Of a stretch of DNA of 64,000 nucleotides, positions 26,969-38,552 are shown one piece after another. Position numbers and translations under genes: made by a program. The notes under the pieces were generated by a model. The model ran no database searches. It was not told the DNA's origin and was given only the letters and a program-made list of their open reading frames with translations. Numbering within the stretch: position 1 is the stretch's first letter; every line of letters starts with the position of its first letter. Source of the stretch: a bacterium SCSIO 12844 (lineage in GTDB: Bacteria > Pseudomonadota > Gammaproteobacteria > Francisellales > Francisellaceae); contig CP073743.1 in NCBI GenBank assembly GCA_024397935.1, positions 2,232,001-2,296,000 on the forward strand, given 5' to 3'.

Positions 26969-29774
26969 TTTTCGCTGCCTCAAGCGTACGATCAATCGCA
27001 TCTAAGCAAGCAGTGATTATTTTATCTAACGTTGTTTTATCCGATACTGTTTGATTGCCTATATATTCATTTAAATAAGCCTCTAACTCTCTGATTTTCT
27101 TTTTCAATATCGGAACGCCACAATAACAACAACCACCATGCAGTTTATGAACTACTTGCACTAGCGATTGATAGTCACCGTTTTTAGCATACAGTTTAAT
27201 TTTTTCTTTTGCTTCATTTAGATCTATTAAAAGCATTTCAAACATTTCATAAGCTACTTTCTTTGATCCACCCGCTAACTGTACGCCTAATGCCATATCA
27301 ATATACTTGTCTGACGATATTTTTATATCCTCATTTGTAATTTTATCAACTTTTTTAATATTTTTCCCAAGCCAGGTTTCAACTAGATAGTTAACTTTTT
27401 GTTCTGTAATTGGTTTTGATTGATAATCAGTAAAACCTTGATCTAATAGTTTTTTACGTTGGCCACCTAAAATATCTGCAGTTAAAGCTATGATTGGTGT
27501 AGTTTTATTAAGCTTAGTCCTTTGAATTCTTTGAGAAGCTTCGATACCATCAATCTCTGGCATTTGAATATCCATTAAAATCATATCAAATGATGTTTCT
27601 TTTGCATGTTCTATCGCCTCTTTCCCTCCAGAAGCTGGTATAACAGTCAAACCAATATTTTCAAGTAAAATTGTAATTAACCTAAGGTTAATCTTATTAT
27701 CATCAACAGCTAATATAGTCTTATTTTGGTATGATTGTTCACCTGTTGGTGCGCTTAGTAAGGGCTGAGTATGTGATGAGATTGGCTCATAACGCTTAGT
27801 AATGACATCATAAAGCTGGCTTCGTTTATATGGTTTGACCAAATAGTATCGAATTTTAGCTGATTCAGCATAATGCTTAGCAATATTATCATCCATATTT
27901 AATAATAAAATAATGGGTGATTTGGTAAAGTTCTCAATATCATCTAATAATGATTTCCTCAATACAGGCGCATCTGGAAGATTGGTATAATCTAATATTA
28001 TGACATCAATTTCATTTTGTTTATCAGCAACCAAGTCAATTAAAGCTTCATCTTTTAATATAAACTGAGTATTCGCTTGCCAATATTGTAGTATATGATT
28101 TAATGCAGATTTTGAAGTTTCATCATCATAACGAACAACAATTTGTTTACCTTTTAGGTCATCTTTTTCTCTAATTAATTCAGCTTGAGATATTTTCTTA
28201 AGCTTAATTGTAAACCAAAAAGTTGAGCCTTCACCTAAGCCACTTTTAAAGCCAATTTCACCATCCATCTTTTCAATTAAACTTTTACAAATAACTAAGC
28301 CTAGCCCCGTACCACCATAACGCCTTGATGTTGAGCTATCAGCTTGGGTAAATGCTCTAAATAATCTATCTTGCTGGCGATCTGATATACCAACACCTGA
28401 GTCTTTTATTTCAAAGTAAAGATAATAATGCGCATAATCTTCAGTTTTATATTTAGCTGTAACAATCACATCACCTTTTTCCGTAAACTTAATGGCATTA
28501 CTAACTAAGTTCATTAGAATCTGCTTAAATCGTAAATTATCACCCATAACATACTCTGGCACATCTGGATGAATATCAATTAATAGATTTAGAGATTTTT
28601 CTAATGTGACTGGGCGCATTAAAATAATAATTTCTTCAATACTTTCATAAATATTAAATGTTGACACTTCAAGCTCTAATTTGCCTGATTCAATTTTAGA
28701 GAAGTCCAAAATATCATTAATAATTCGTAATAAATGGCGGGATGATTTTTGAATCGTATCAACGTAATCATATTGTTGTTGTGTTAAATCTGTTTTTAGT
28801 AAAAATTCAGTAAAACCAATAATCCCATTCATTGGCGTACGAATTTCATGGGACATATTAGCTAAGAAGTTACTTTTAATTTTACTGGCTTCTAATGCTT
28901 GTTTTCTAGCAATATCTAATTCAGCATTTTTAATTTCAATGGTCTCTAGCGTTTCTCTTAAATCAACCGTTGCCTGCTCAATATTCTTCTGCATCTCTTC
29001 ATGTGATGTCTCTAGTGCTCGGGCCATTTGGTTAATACCACCTTCAAGAATCTGTAACTCACCACTGGCGCCAGTTTTAACTCGAGTTTGTAATTTACCA
29101 TCACGAAGTAAGCTTACTGCACTAATAATACTAATTAGAGGTTCACTAACATCACGGCCCAGTCGAATACCAAATAACACACTAATTGCAAGCCCGATAA
29201 AACTAATAGCTAAAGTTGCAACAACGGCTTGATATTCATTAAGCGTTGTTTGTGTTCTACTTAAACCGACAACAACCCAACCAAGGCGACTATTTGTATC
29301 TCTTTTAAATCCTTTTGGCAGTTTAACTCCACTTATTTTATTAAAATCAGATAATAAAACTGAATGTAATAATACTGGAGAGACAAATAAGGTATTACCT
29401 TGCTCTTGAAATGTTAAAATACTTGCATGATGAATGTTTTGTAACTTTGAAAAAAAGTCATCATCTATTTTCGGTGCTTTACCAGTATAACCGACCACAT
29501 GTCCATCTGAATCATAAATAGCAGCAACTTCAACATCAGTATGTGACATCATACTATCAGCTAATTTTTTTAATATCTCATGGTTATGCGTAATTAGTCC
29601 ATATTCACTAGAAGCAACCAATTCTGTTGTTAATGTTCTGCCTCTAGTCATTAAATTACTATTTAAGTCAGAAATTCGCATACTAATAAAATAAATACCC
29701 AATAGCACACTAATTGTTAGTGTTGGCACTATCGTTAATAATACAATTCGTGTGCGAATTCCCCAACTTTTCAT
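26925..29774 (-). CDS. barA: Hybrid sensor histidine kinase, BarA/LetS type
   Basis: A tripartite kinase of 949 residues. Two membrane helices (about 10-31 and 183-203) flank a periplasmic sensor. A HAMP domain (about 204-258) and coiled coil follow. The kinase core has phospho-acceptor His309 in [12 protein letters not shown] and ATP-binding motifs ([28 protein letters not shown]). A receiver follows ([23 protein letters not shown]), preceded by a degenerate receiver-like segment. A C-terminal HPt domain contains [14 protein letters not shown]. In Legionella the homologue LetS, with LetA, switches on transmission traits through small RNAs. The cognate regulator is not in this window. Confidence 0.93.
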   Translation of the reverse strand: MKSWGIRTRIVLLTIVPTLTISVLLGIYFISMRISDLNSNLMTRGRTLTTELVASSEYGLITHNHEILKKLADSMMSHTDVEVAAIYDSDGHVVGYTGKAPKIDDDFFSKLQNIHHASILTFQEQGNTLFVSPVLLHSVLLSDFNKISGVKLPKGFKRDTNSRLGWVVVGLSRTQTTLNEYQAVVATLAISFIGLAISVLFGIRLGRDVSEPLISIISAVSLLRDGKLQTRVKTGASGELQILEGGINQMARALETSHEEMQKNIEQATVDLRETLETIEIKNAELDIARKQALEASKIKSNFLANMSHEIRTPMNGIIGFTEFLLKTDLTQQQYDYVDTIQKSSRHLLRIINDILDFSKIESGKLELEVSTFNIYESIEEIIILMRPVTLEKSLNLLIDIHPDVPEYVMGDNLRFKQILMNLVSNAIKFTEKGDVIVTAKYKTEDYAHYYLYFEIKDSGVGISDRQQDRLFRAFTQADSSTSRRYGGTGLGLVICKSLIEKMDGEIGFKSGLGEGSTFWFTIKLKKISQAELIREKDDLKGKQIVVRYDDETSKSALNHILQYWQANTQFILKDEALIDLVADKQNEIDVIILDYTNLPDAPVLRKSLLDDIENFTKSPIILLLNMDDNIAKHYAESAKIRYYLVKPYKRSQLYDVITKRYEPISSHTQPLLSAPTGEQSYQNKTILAVDDNKINLRLITILLENIGLTVIPASGGKEAIEHAKETSFDMILMDIQMPEIDGIEASQRIQRTKLNKTTPIIALTADILGGQRKKLLDQGFTDYQSKPITEQKVNYLVETWLGKNIKKVDKITNEDIKISSDKYIDMALGVQLAGGSKKVAYEMFEMLLIDLNEAKEKIKLYAKNGDYQSLVQVVHKLHGGCCYCGVPILKKKIRELEAYLNEYIGNQTVSDKTTLDKIITACLDAIDRTLEAAKNEKANNSDNQGQDS

Positions 29775-29835
29775 TTATTCTCATTCCTACTTAATCAAAG
29801 CCTGCCTAAAGTATATAGGTTAACACCACTAAAAA

Positions 29836-31767
29836 TCACCTGCCACGCATAAAAAATTTATCTAAATCTTTAAAATCTAATTGAACCCATGTTGGTCTGC
29901 CATGATTACATTGATTACTTCGTACTGTTTTTTCCATTTGTCTTAAAATCTCATTCATCCCTTCAATGGTTAATTGATCATTTGCTCTAACAGCACTATG
30001 GCATGATATTGTTGCTAACAATTGATTAAAATAGGCTTCTAACTCTTTAGAAAAACCTAACATTTTAAAATCAGTTAATAATTGCACAATCAAGTTTTCC
30101 AAATCATTTATTTTTATAAAAGCTGGAATACTACGAATTACTATCTCTGATTGCCCAAGAAGTGACATTTCAAAGCCTAATTCACTAAAAATATCATTAA
30201 ATTCTTCAAAAGTAATTAAAGCTTCTTGTGATAATGTTATTGTAATTGGAATCAATAAGGTTTCAATTTTACTCATCTGATCTTTTTGCCAGCTGGATTT
30301 TGCACTTTCATATAAAATTCGTTCATGTGCAGCATGCATATCAACTAACACCAAGCCTTTTTTATTTTCAGCCAAGATATAAATACCATGTAGTTGTGCT
30401 AAAGCAAAACCTAATGGATATGTTTCTTCTTCTATTAAAGCTTGTGATTTAGATTCTGTAGTCGTACTACTTAATTGCTGGTCTAATGATACTTGCTCTT
30501 TTAATAAGCTTTCAGCAGCAATGCCATTATTCTCTAAAGTATTAACATCTTCTGTGATTAACTCTGATTGATTTGGAAAGATCAAATCAAGTGAGTCATC
30601 AAAAAGCTCACTACGTTTACCTAGCTTATGATAAGCAGTAACTTGCTCATTAACTGAAACTACCTTATCATCTTGAGGTAGCTTTTTATTACTCTGATGA
30701 ATTGTTGTTTTGTTATCTGTTTGATGGTCAGCTTCTTCAACTGTTTCAGTAATTGATGGCATGGTTTTGTCTAGAGCTTGATCAATCACTGAATAAATAA
30801 AACTATGTACTTTTTGAGAATTATGGAATCTCACTTCATTTTTAGTTGGATGAACATTAACATCTAATTGATCTGACTGTATTGAAAAATACAATACATA
30901 AACCGGATAACGGCCATGATATAGTACATCTTGATAGGCTTTTTTGATTGCATGAGTCACGACTTTGTCTTTAATCATACGCCCATTAATATAAAAATAC
31001 TGCATATCTTGAGTAGCTTTGGCAATTTCAGGTTCCCCAATCCACCCCCAAAGTCTTATGCCTTCTGATGAAGTTTTATCAACTTGAATTGTGCGTGTTA
31101 AAAAATCTTTACGTCCTAGCTGACTGACTCGCTCTAGCTGTTTATCTATAGAATCGGCTATTGGTAACTGCTTAATCACTTTACCATTATGAATTAAAGT
31201 AAATGCAATATTAAAATAGCAAAGCGCAAAACGTTTGATCAATTCATCAATATGAGCAAACTCAGTTTTATCCGTTTTTAAAAACTTACGTCTTGCTGGC
31301 GTATTAAAAAATAAATTCTTTATTACAATGCTAGTACCTACTGGTAGTGCTGCGGGCTTTAGATCAAAACTATCTTTTTCTTTGCCTTTTTGTATCACTT
31401 CCCATGCCATATCAGCTTCACAATGCTTTGAAATGAGAGAAACTTCTGATACAGAAGCAATACTAGCTAATGCCTCCCCTCGAAAGCCCATTGTTTCAAC
31501 GGATTCTAATTCAGAGAGTTCATAGATTTTGCTTGTTGCATGCGCTGATAAAGCCAAAGCCAAGTCATCTTTTAAAATGCCACTACCATTATCTTTAATG
31601 CAAATAAATGATTTACCACCAGCTTCAAGCTCTACTGTAATTTCGGTTGCTTGGGCATCAATACTATTTTCAATTAGCTCTTTTACAACTGAAGCTGGCC
31701 GCTCAACCACTTCACCTGCTGCAATTTGATTGGCTAATAAGCCAGGTAACGCTTTAATCCTACGCAT
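29836..31767 (-). CDS. mutL: DNA mismatch repair protein MutL
   Basis: A 643-residue GHKL ATPase linking mismatch recognition to strand removal. N-terminal motifs are clear: NQIAAGEVVERPASVVKELI, ENSIDAQAT, DNGSGI, TMGFRGEALASI. The C-terminal dimer domain includes SCHSAVRANDQL and CNHGRPTWVQL. It also carries DMHAAHERILYE, which fits the D(Q/M)HA-x2-E-x4-E endonuclease motif of MutL proteins from organisms without MutH. This MutL may therefore nick DNA itself, unlike that of E. coli. A roughly 90-residue low-complexity linker joins the halves. The gene stands 61 bases upstream of barA in the same direction. Confidence 0.96.
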   Translation of the reverse strand: MRRIKALPGLLANQIAAGEVVERPASVVKELIENSIDAQATEITVELEAGGKSFICIKDNGSGILKDDLALALSAHATSKIYELSELESVETMGFRGEALASIASVSEVSLISKHCEADMAWEVIQKGKEKDSFDLKPAALPVGTSIVIKNLFFNTPARRKFLKTDKTEFAHIDELIKRFALCYFNIAFTLIHNGKVIKQLPIADSIDKQLERVSQLGRKDFLTRTIQVDKTSSEGIRLWGWIGEPEIAKATQDMQYFYINGRMIKDKVVTHAIKKAYQDVLYHGRYPVYVLYFSIQSDQLDVNVHPTKNEVRFHNSQKVHSFIYSVIDQALDKTMPSITETVEEADHQTDNKTTIHQSNKKLPQDDKVVSVNEQVTAYHKLGKRSELFDDSLDLIFPNQSELITEDVNTLENNGIAAESLLKEQVSLDQQLSSTTTESKSQALIEEETYPLGFALAQLHGIYILAENKKGLVLVDMHAAHERILYESAKSSWQKDQMSKIETLLIPITITLSQEALITFEEFNDIFSELGFEMSLLGQSEIVIRSIPAFIKINDLENLIVQLLTDFKMLGFSKELEAYFNQLLATISCHSAVRANDQLTIEGMNEILRQMEKTVRSNQCNHGRPTWVQLDFKDLDKFFMRGR

Positions 31768-31834
31768 AAACTTAAATTCCTCTCTCCTATTTATGCGCTT
31801 TATTGTAGCAGCCTAGCTATGTCCTTACAAATTC

Positions 31835-33238
31835 TTAAGTACTAGGCAATTTATCTAGTTGTAGCTTATTATGCTTATTCAAATAAGTATATAGCTTATG
31901 AGCTAATATAATTATAATAAACCCAACTAATGCACCATATTGCTTTAAAAAACCACCGACCGTTAATGTTTCAGAGACATCATAACTTTGGCCTATAATG
32001 ATTAGCCCGATAAATACCATTGATATTAACGGTGCATAAGGAAACCATTTTGCCTTATAAACCAATTGTGACGTATCACCTTTTATAATTTTTTTCCTAA
32101 AGCAATAATGACTTAACGCAATCCCAAACCAAGCAATAAAGCCACATAATGAAGAAACATTAATAATAACTGCAAAAAACCTACCATTTCCAATGAATGA
32201 AGCTAAAAATATGCTAGAACCTACTAACGCTGTCGCTAAAAGCGCATAAACAGGAAGGCCATAAGATGTTGTTTTAGCAAATAATTTTGGCACTTGCCCT
32301 GAATTTCCCATATGCCATAATGTTCGTGTTGATGCATACATACTTGCATTTGCAGCTGAAATCAAAGCAACTAAAATTACTAAATTTAAAAAATTTGTTG
32401 CAAACCCAAGACCAAAATACTGTTGAAATACAAGTGTAAATGGACTCGATTCAATACTGTCTTGCTGCGCAAGTGCTGGATCATTAAAAGGAATTAAAAG
32501 ACTAATAAAAAGTGTTGCTAATACATAAAATAAAAATAATCGCCAAAATACAGTTCTTACAGCCTTTGGAATACTTTTTTGCGGATTTTTTGTCTCACCT
32601 GCACTAATGCCAATTAATTCTGAACCTTGAAATGAAAAACCTGCAACTAAAAAAACTGCGACAAAACCAGCAAAACCATTATGAAATGGACCATCTGCAA
32701 TTGTAAAGTTACCAACACCTAAATCATGATGCTTAAAAACAAGAAAACAACACAGCACAATAAATAGTACAATTACTGCAACTTTTATAAATGACATCCA
32801 GTACTCTGTTTCACCATAGACACGTACAGAGAATAAATTAACAAAAAAAACCAAAAAGAAAAATATAGCAGATAGTAAAAGGGTAGAACTTTCAGGAAAC
32901 CAAAATTTCATAATAATTACTGCAGCTGAAATCTCTGCTGCAATGGTAATTGCCCAGTTAAACCAATAGTTATAGCTCATTGCCATTCCAAACGATGGAT
33001 CAACATATAAAGATGAATACTCACAGAATGATCCTGAAGTTGGTCTATGCGTTGCCATCTCCCCTAATGATGTCACTAAAAAATAGACCATCACTGCAAT
33101 TAACGCATAAGCTAAAATTGCACCACCTGGTCCTGCGACATGTAATGCATAACCACTGGCTAAAAAGATACCAGTGCCAATTGAGCCACCCAAAGCAATC
33201 ATATTTAAATGACGAGTTCGTAATCTCCTTTTTAACAT
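31835..33238 (-). CDS. Amino acid permease, LysP-like (APC superfamily)
   Basis: A 467-residue permease with 12 predicted helices. It aligns well by eye with E. coli LysP: LRTRHLNMIALGGSIGTGIF near the N-terminus, then GEMATHRPTSGSF, NYWFNWAITIAAEI, GFSFQGSELIGISAGET and FIAWFGIALSHYCFR. LysP imports lysine with protons and also senses lysine through CadC in E. coli. Substrate assignment to lysine or another cationic amino acid is by similarity only. Amino-acid import of this kind fits a host-dependent lifestyle. It lies between mutL and aroB, with its own upstream region of about 190 bases. Confidence 0.88.
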   Translation of the reverse strand: MLKRRLRTRHLNMIALGGSIGTGIFLASGYALHVAGPGGAILAYALIAVMVYFLVTSLGEMATHRPTSGSFCEYSSLYVDPSFGMAMSYNYWFNWAITIAAEISAAVIIMKFWFPESSTLLLSAIFFFLVFFVNLFSVRVYGETEYWMSFIKVAVIVLFIVLCCFLVFKHHDLGVGNFTIADGPFHNGFAGFVAVFLVAGFSFQGSELIGISAGETKNPQKSIPKAVRTVFWRLFLFYVLATLFISLLIPFNDPALAQQDSIESSPFTLVFQQYFGLGFATNFLNLVILVALISAANASMYASTRTLWHMGNSGQVPKLFAKTTSYGLPVYALLATALVGSSIFLASFIGNGRFFAVIINVSSLCGFIAWFGIALSHYCFRKKIIKGDTSQLVYKAKWFPYAPLISMVFIGLIIIGQSYDVSETLTVGGFLKQYGALVGFIIIILAHKLYTYLNKHNKLQLDKLPST

Positions 33239-33427
33239 TATCTATATTTCTCCTTTTTAAAAACAAATAGATAGCTTTGTTTACTATAACTTGAACGCCA
33301 AACAAGAACAATCAGAATATTAATAGCGTTTATTTGATTAGATTATAAGCGAATTACTTTTGAAAGTTTTAAACATACGAGAGTAAAAATAGTATAACTT
33401 ATATCAACAAAAAGAAGCCTAAAACAC

Positions 33428-34519
33428 TTATACTACTAGCGCTTTTTCAACTATATTTCTGTCTACTTGATCAACTACTTCTGCTTGACCAATTGATTTT
33501 AAGATAACATAACGAATTTGATTATTTTTATTTTTCTTATCTCTCGCCATTGCATCAAATAGTGCATCTTTACTCACCTGAGAAGGTAGCTTAACAGGCA
33601 AATTAAAAAAGCTTAAAAAGTCAACCAGTGAATCTTCATCTGTTTGACTGACATAACCTAATAATTTAGAAAGACGTATTGCAATTACCATACCACAACT
33701 AACTGCCTCTCCATGAAGCCACTGACCATAACCTAATATTTGCTCAATGCCATGACCAAATGTATGACCAAAGTTTAATAGGGCACGTAAACCGCTAGTT
33801 TCTTTTTCATCATTTTCAACAACTTCAGCTTTAATCTTGCAACTTAACTTAATTGCATAAGATAAGGCTTTTTTATCACGGCTAATCAGTGCTTGTTTAT
33901 TATCTATAAGCCAATGATAAAAATCTTTATCATAAATACAGCCGTATTTAATTACTTCTGCAATACCTGCATGATACTCTCGAGCAGGTAATGTATCTAA
34001 AGTATTTAATTCTGCAAATACTGCTGTTGGTTGATAAAAAGCACCAATCATATTTTTACCCAAGGGATGATTAATTGCTGTTTTTCCGCCAACAGATGAA
34101 TCTACTTGAGCAAGTAAAGTTGTTGGTATTTGCATAAATGAAATACCACGTAAGTACGTTGCAGCAACAAAGCCAACCAAATCACCAATCACACCACCGC
34201 CTAGAGCAATTAACAACGATTTACGCGTAAATTTTTTATCTAATAGCTCGGTATAAAGTTCATGTAATGTTTCTATTCCTTTAGATGACTCACCATCTTG
34301 AATAACAATTACATGTGTATTTACAAACCCTAATTGTTTAAGACGATTCAACCACTGCTTAAGATATAATGGTTGAATGACTTCATTTGTAATCACTGCT
34401 ACAGGTTCATTTGTATGGGGTCTAAACAAATCAATAAAGTCATTAAAATCAGAAATCGTATCATTAATTACAATTGGGTATTGGTTATCTTTTGTCTTAA
34501 CGATGATTGATTCAATCAC
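33428..34519 (-). CDS. aroB: 3-dehydroquinate synthase
   Basis: Second enzyme of the shikimate pathway, converting DAHP to 3-dehydroquinate with NAD and zinc. The 363 residues match the family. Visible segments are the nucleotide loop [38 protein letters not shown], and zinc-ligand regions with [16 protein letters not shown] and [11 protein letters not shown]. It overlaps the end of aroK by four bases (ATGA), the usual arrangement for translational coupling, downstream of pilMNOPQ. Confidence 0.97.
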   Translation of the reverse strand: MIESIIVKTKDNQYPIVINDTISDFNDFIDLFRPHTNEPVAVITNEVIQPLYLKQWLNRLKQLGFVNTHVIVIQDGESSKGIETLHELYTELLDKKFTRKSLLIALGGGVIGDLVGFVAATYLRGISFMQIPTTLLAQVDSSVGGKTAINHPLGKNMIGAFYQPTAVFAELNTLDTLPAREYHAGIAEVIKYGCIYDKDFYHWLIDNKQALISRDKKALSYAIKLSCKIKAEVVENDEKETSGLRALLNFGHTFGHGIEQILGYGQWLHGEAVSCGMVIAIRLSKLLGYVSQTDEDSLVDFLSFFNLPVKLPSQVSKDALFDAMARDKKNKNNQIRYVILKSIGQAEVVDQVDRNIVEKALVV

Positions 34520-35043
34520 AAAGTTTCTTCCATTAATGCCTTCGTAATCTTATAAACAACACTTCTAACTGTCGTACTGCTTGTTTCTACAACATAATCA
34601 GCAACTTCGCTATAAAGTGCTTCTCGCGCATCCATCAACTCTTTTAGACGGCTTTCCTTATCATCACAGCCTTTTAACAGGGGACGACGCTTATCTCTAG
34701 CTGTTCGTTCTAACTGCTGCTTAATACTAGCTTGTAAATAAACAACTGTTCCACGAGATGATAATAAACTTCGATTTTCAGGCAATAATACTGCACCACC
34801 ACCTGTTGCAACAACAATACCTTGCTGCTCACATAAATCTTCTAATACCATTCGTTCACGCTGACGAAAACCTGCTTCTCCTTCAATATCAAATATCCAA
34901 TCTATATCTACGCCACAGCGTGTTTCTATTTCACGGTCTGAATCAAAAAAATCCAATTTTAATTCATTAGCTAACTGACGACCAATTGTACTTTTACCAG
35001 CACCCATTGGACCTACAAGAAAGATGTTTTGTAATCTTTTCAT
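34516..35043 (-). CDS. aroK: Shikimate kinase
   Basis: Phosphorylates shikimate using ATP. I choose ATG 35043-35041 ([21 protein letters not shown]), which gives 175 residues like E. coli AroK (173) and places the Walker A loop GPMGAGKST at residues 10-18. A longer frame exists upstream but lacks family similarity. Other motifs are [15 protein letters not shown] and RRPLLKG. It is coupled to aroB by a four-base overlap and follows pilQ, the classic gammaproteobacterial order. Confidence 0.96.
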   Translation of the reverse strand: MKRLQNIFLVGPMGAGKSTIGRQLANELKLDFFDSDREIETRCGVDIDWIFDIEGEAGFRQRERMVLEDLCEQQGIVVATGGGAVLLPENRSLLSSRGTVVYLQASIKQQLERTARDKRRPLLKGCDDKESRLKELMDAREALYSEVADYVVETSSTTVRSVVYKITKALMEETL

Positions 35044-35161
35044 ATCACTCTTTTTTATTAGTTTTAAAGTTGAACAAATAGCCCCATCAGTATTTTTTAA
35101 TGACTGTGACAAAATACACAAAATCAAGCCAATACGCAAGCTTTTCGTCTCATTATGATGA

Positions 35162-36820
35162 TTATTCGATGATACGCGGTGTTAAAAAGATAAGTAATTC
35201 ACGATTAATTATACGATCTGAGCGACTACTAAATAACCAGCCTATTAAAGGCAAATCCCCTAATAAGGGTACTTTTGAACGTCTGTGAGCAATTTCCTTT
35301 TCATAAATACCACCTAAAACGATGGTTTCTTGATTTTTCATTAATAATCTGGTTTTAATTTCACGTTTACTTAATATTGGTGCACCACCAGCGACTTGTT
35401 CATTTGTTTTTTGATCTTTTTTAACTAAAATTGTCATCACTAAATAGTCATTTGGCGCTATTTGTGGTGTCACTCTTAGCTCTAAGACTGCATCTTTAAA
35501 TGTCAATGATGCAGCACCAGAAGAAGTTGATTCAAGATAAGGAATTTCCTGACCTTGACTGATATAAGCCTCTTCATTATCTGAAACAACCAAATGAGGG
35601 TTTGATACTTGTTTGGCTTCACCTTCACTTTCTAATGCTAATAGTTCCATATTCAAGGAAATTGAACCTGGTAATCTTGCAAAACTAAGCCCTAAAGTAC
35701 TAGAACCTGCAATAGGAGGAAGTGTTGGTGTTACAAAATTAGGATTAACATTTCCAGTTACCGTACCGCCTTTACCATCAATATTAACATTGGCACTACC
35801 TGAGTAATTAATCCCTAACTCATCAATGACAGATCGACTAATTTCAACAATACGTGCTTCAATTAAAACTTGCTGAGTTGGAATATCTAACTCATTGACT
35901 AGTAAGTTTATTTTATCAATATAAGATTGAATATCTTCAACAATTAATGTATTCGTTCTTGGGTCAACACTTAAACTACCACGTGCACTTAATACATCTT
36001 GTTTCTGCGTTGTTAATACACGATATAACTCTTTAACATCAGCATAATTAAGTCGAATAAACTCATTTCTTAAAGGTTCAGCAGCCTCTGTTGCATTTAA
36101 GGCTGCTAAAGCTTCCTCTTCTTGAACTGCAATCACTGTTGCTGGTGCGATATATAGTGTATTACCTATTTTTCGCTTACCTAAATTTTTAGCAACTAAA
36201 ATAATATCTAATACCTCCTGCCAAGGCACATTTTTTAACTGTAGACTAATATTGCCAGTAACATTATCACTTGTAACTAAGTTAAATTTTGCAAAATCAG
36301 CCAATACTTGTAATGCCGCACGCACTGAAATATCTTGTAAATCTAGGGTGATTTTTTCATTATGACGAAAGAGTAAGTTTGCTTTATCTCCGCCTTTAAT
36401 ATCCATTGGTGTAAAAATAATTTTTAATACATTATCTTGAAGCTCTCGTTTAATATTAACCGCTTGTTTGGCAGTTAATATAAATTCACTCGTAGTAGTT
36501 TTTTGTTCTCCTTGGATACTACTAATTAAATTATCATTGGCTATTTTCATCAAATAATGCCATTTATCTGCTAACACTGTATCAAGTATTGAGACAATAA
36601 TTTGATCTTTATCATAATGGAGTTTAACCTCACCATGCGATTTAGGTAAATTTACTTTAAAAACAAATGTATCTGGGGATAATTGCTGATAAGAAATCAT
36701 ATCAATTTTTTTATCATTTTTATCAGTAAGCGCCCAAGCCCTTGGAAGTGCCAATAAGCACAAAGCAATCAAAGCTATCGTAATGCTTTGTAATATTTTT
36801 ATTATGCTTCTTACTACCAC
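35162..36820 (-). CDS. pilQ: Type IV pilus secretin PilQ
   Basis: Forms the outer-membrane channel for type IV pili, and for DNA uptake in competent species. The 552 residues include a signal peptide ending near LPRAWA, one AMIN-like beta domain (about 40-135), and an N0/N1 region (about 150-300: [20 protein letters not shown]). The secretin core runs from about 315 to the end, with [14 protein letters not shown] and [14 protein letters not shown]. It is shorter than typical PilQ (about 700 residues), with a single AMIN domain. It is last of pilMNOPQ. Confidence 0.95.
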   Translation of the reverse strand: MVVRSIIKILQSITIALIALCLLALPRAWALTDKNDKKIDMISYQQLSPDTFVFKVNLPKSHGEVKLHYDKDQIIVSILDTVLADKWHYLMKIANDNLISSIQGEQKTTTSEFILTAKQAVNIKRELQDNVLKIIFTPMDIKGGDKANLLFRHNEKITLDLQDISVRAALQVLADFAKFNLVTSDNVTGNISLQLKNVPWQEVLDIILVAKNLGKRKIGNTLYIAPATVIAVQEEEALAALNATEAAEPLRNEFIRLNYADVKELYRVLTTQKQDVLSARGSLSVDPRTNTLIVEDIQSYIDKINLLVNELDIPTQQVLIEARIVEISRSVIDELGINYSGSANVNIDGKGGTVTGNVNPNFVTPTLPPIAGSSTLGLSFARLPGSISLNMELLALESEGEAKQVSNPHLVVSDNEEAYISQGQEIPYLESTSSGAASLTFKDAVLELRVTPQIAPNDYLVMTILVKKDQKTNEQVAGGAPILSKREIKTRLLMKNQETIVLGGIYEKEIAHRRSKVPLLGDLPLIGWLFSSRSDRIINRELLIFLTPRIIE

Positions 36821-36842
36821 TTACTTATCTCCAAGCATCACT

Positions 36843-37349
36843 TTATAATTTAAGCTCTGATTTTTCTTCCTTCCAATTACCAGAAGCTGATTTTATTTTT
36901 TCAACTATGCTAACTTTTTTCGTATCAATTGCTTCTATTTTTCCATAACGGTTACCTATATAATCACCAACTGATACGGGATAGACCATTTTTGATGTTT
37001 TTATCTCAATTAAAGCCCAACGCTTTTCACCTTGGTTAATGACACCAACTAAACGCAAATCATCTAATGAATACTTCTCTAGTGGTGTTAAAAATTTTTG
37101 ATTTTTTTGATCATTTATTAAAGACTCATCAATTACATTTGGTATGGCAAATGGATCTTTTGGCGTTTGAGTAAATACGATAGGCTGATAATTAATAAAT
37201 TGAGGTACAGATGCAATCTTAACAACTTTAGCTTGCTCCTTTTCTTTATTAATAAAATGATCAATATCTTGATGAGATTGATCACATGCAACCAACAGAA
37301 TAGATAATGCAAACATAAAGAGACTAAAAGATGTATATCTAATCACCAT
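36843..37349 (-). CDS. pilP: Type IV pilus assembly lipoprotein PilP
   Basis: An inner-membrane lipoprotein linking the PilMNO platform to the PilQ secretin. ATG 37349-37347 is preferred; it gives a compact signal sequence ending in the lipobox LLVAC. The longer frame to 37373 adds an arginine-rich stretch before it. The C-terminal beta domain (about 85-165: DLRLVGVINQGEKRWALIE, VYPVSVGDYIGNRYGKIEAI) is typical of PilP. The start overlaps pilO by 11 bases. Confidence 0.93.
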   Translation of the reverse strand: MVIRYTSFSLFMFALSILLVACDQSHQDIDHFINKEKEQAKVVKIASVPQFINYQPIVFTQTPKDPFAIPNVIDESLINDQKNQKFLTPLEKYSLDDLRLVGVINQGEKRWALIEIKTSKMVYPVSVGDYIGNRYGKIEAIDTKKVSIVEKIKSASGNWKEEKSELKL

Positions 37350-37953
37350 CAGTCTCCTTCTTTGTCGATTCATTATTAGAAATATACTGATAAGTCATTG
37401 TATTAAGGGACAAAATAAGATGATTGTTATTGATACTGCGTTTAAGTGTAAAATCTTTAATTGTAATAAGCCTAGGCATTGAAGCAATACTACCGATAAA
37501 TCGACCGATTTGATTATATGTACCTTCAACAACAACTTCGATAGGTAATTCTCTATAAAACGCTTTTTCTTTTATCTCAAGCGGCTTTATTAAATGAAAT
37601 TCTAAGCCTGCACTAAATGCTTGATCAGTCATTTCTTCAATTAAAGATGGAATTTCATTATCATTAGGTAATTGTTTTAGCATGATTTCAAATTGATTTT
37701 GTAATTGATCAATTTGTGCTGTGTATTTTTGTGCTTTTGCCAATATAACTAATTTATGTGTTATTTTTTCTTTATAAACGACTTCCTGTTGTGCTTTTAA
37801 ATTTAGCTTATCAATTAAATTACTAATAAAAAACCAATAACCAATACCGACACATAGAATAAAAACAATAAAATAGATAACCAAGCGAGCATAGCGTGGC
37901 AAGGTAATAATTTTATCTAATCTTATGCTAAATTGAGTCAGTCTATCTAACAA
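37339..37953 (-). CDS. pilO: Type IV pilus assembly protein PilO
   Basis: A 204-residue bitopic membrane protein: a short cytoplasmic part, one helix (about 24-46), a coiled coil (about 50-95) and a ferredoxin-like periplasmic domain with ELPIEVVVEGTYNQIGRFIG. PilO pairs with PilN below the secretin. It is two bases downstream of pilN and overlaps pilP. Confidence 0.93.
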   Translation of the reverse strand: MLDRLTQFSIRLDKIITLPRYARLVIYFIVFILCVGIGYWFFISNLIDKLNLKAQQEVVYKEKITHKLVILAKAQKYTAQIDQLQNQFEIMLKQLPNDNEIPSLIEEMTDQAFSAGLEFHLIKPLEIKEKAFYRELPIEVVVEGTYNQIGRFIGSIASMPRLITIKDFTLKRSINNNHLILSLNTMTYQYISNNESTKKETDGD

Positions 37954-37955
37954 AA

Positions 37956-38552
37956 TTACTCCCCTTTAACAGATTGATTAGTCTTATTATTTTCTAGTTT
38001 AGCAATATCAATTGTCATACTAAATCGGCGATAATGACTATCACTTACATCACTTTGGCCCTCTGAGGTGATCTCATAGAGTATTGGGTTTTGCATCCAG
38101 CCTGTGGCAATAATATTGCGCATAAATTCAGCAATTTGAGTATTTGACTCAGTCATACCATATAAACTTAATAAATCGTTTTCTTTACTCATTTGTGTTA
38201 AATAAACACCCTCTGGTATAATTTTTGGCAATAAATCAAATACATAAATAGTTTCAAAACGATGATTCTGTAATTGATTAACCATTTTCATCTGATCTAA
38301 TAAGGCTATTTGTTCTTTTGATGCATTCTCTTGAGCTTTAGCCATTGCACTATAATAAATTAGCTTTTCTTTTATATAGTTGTTACGTTGTATTTGCTGG
38401 TCAATTTTCCAATGATAAAATTGAGCGATTACGATAATCACAACGATAGCTATAAATACAGACAGTATAATTGCAATTAGAAATTGTTTTTTTAACTTCT
38501 GATAACGCTGTTGACGCCATGGCATCAAATTAATATGAAATTCCATCTTCAT
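37956..38552 (-). CDS. pilN: Type IV pilus assembly protein PilN
   Basis: A 198-residue bitopic protein beginning with the conserved cytoplasmic INLMPWRQQR motif (residues 7-16 here), which binds PilM in the family. A membrane helix (about 25-46) and a periplasmic coiled-coil/ferredoxin-like domain follow. It overlaps the end of pilM by four bases. Confidence 0.94.
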   Translation of the reverse strand: MKMEFHINLMPWRQQRYQKLKKQFLIAIILSVFIAIVVIIVIAQFYHWKIDQQIQRNNYIKEKLIYYSAMAKAQENASKEQIALLDQMKMVNQLQNHRFETIYVFDLLPKIIPEGVYLTQMSKENDLLSLYGMTESNTQIAEFMRNIIATGWMQNPILYEITSEGQSDVSDSHYRRFSMTIDIAKLENNKTNQSVKGE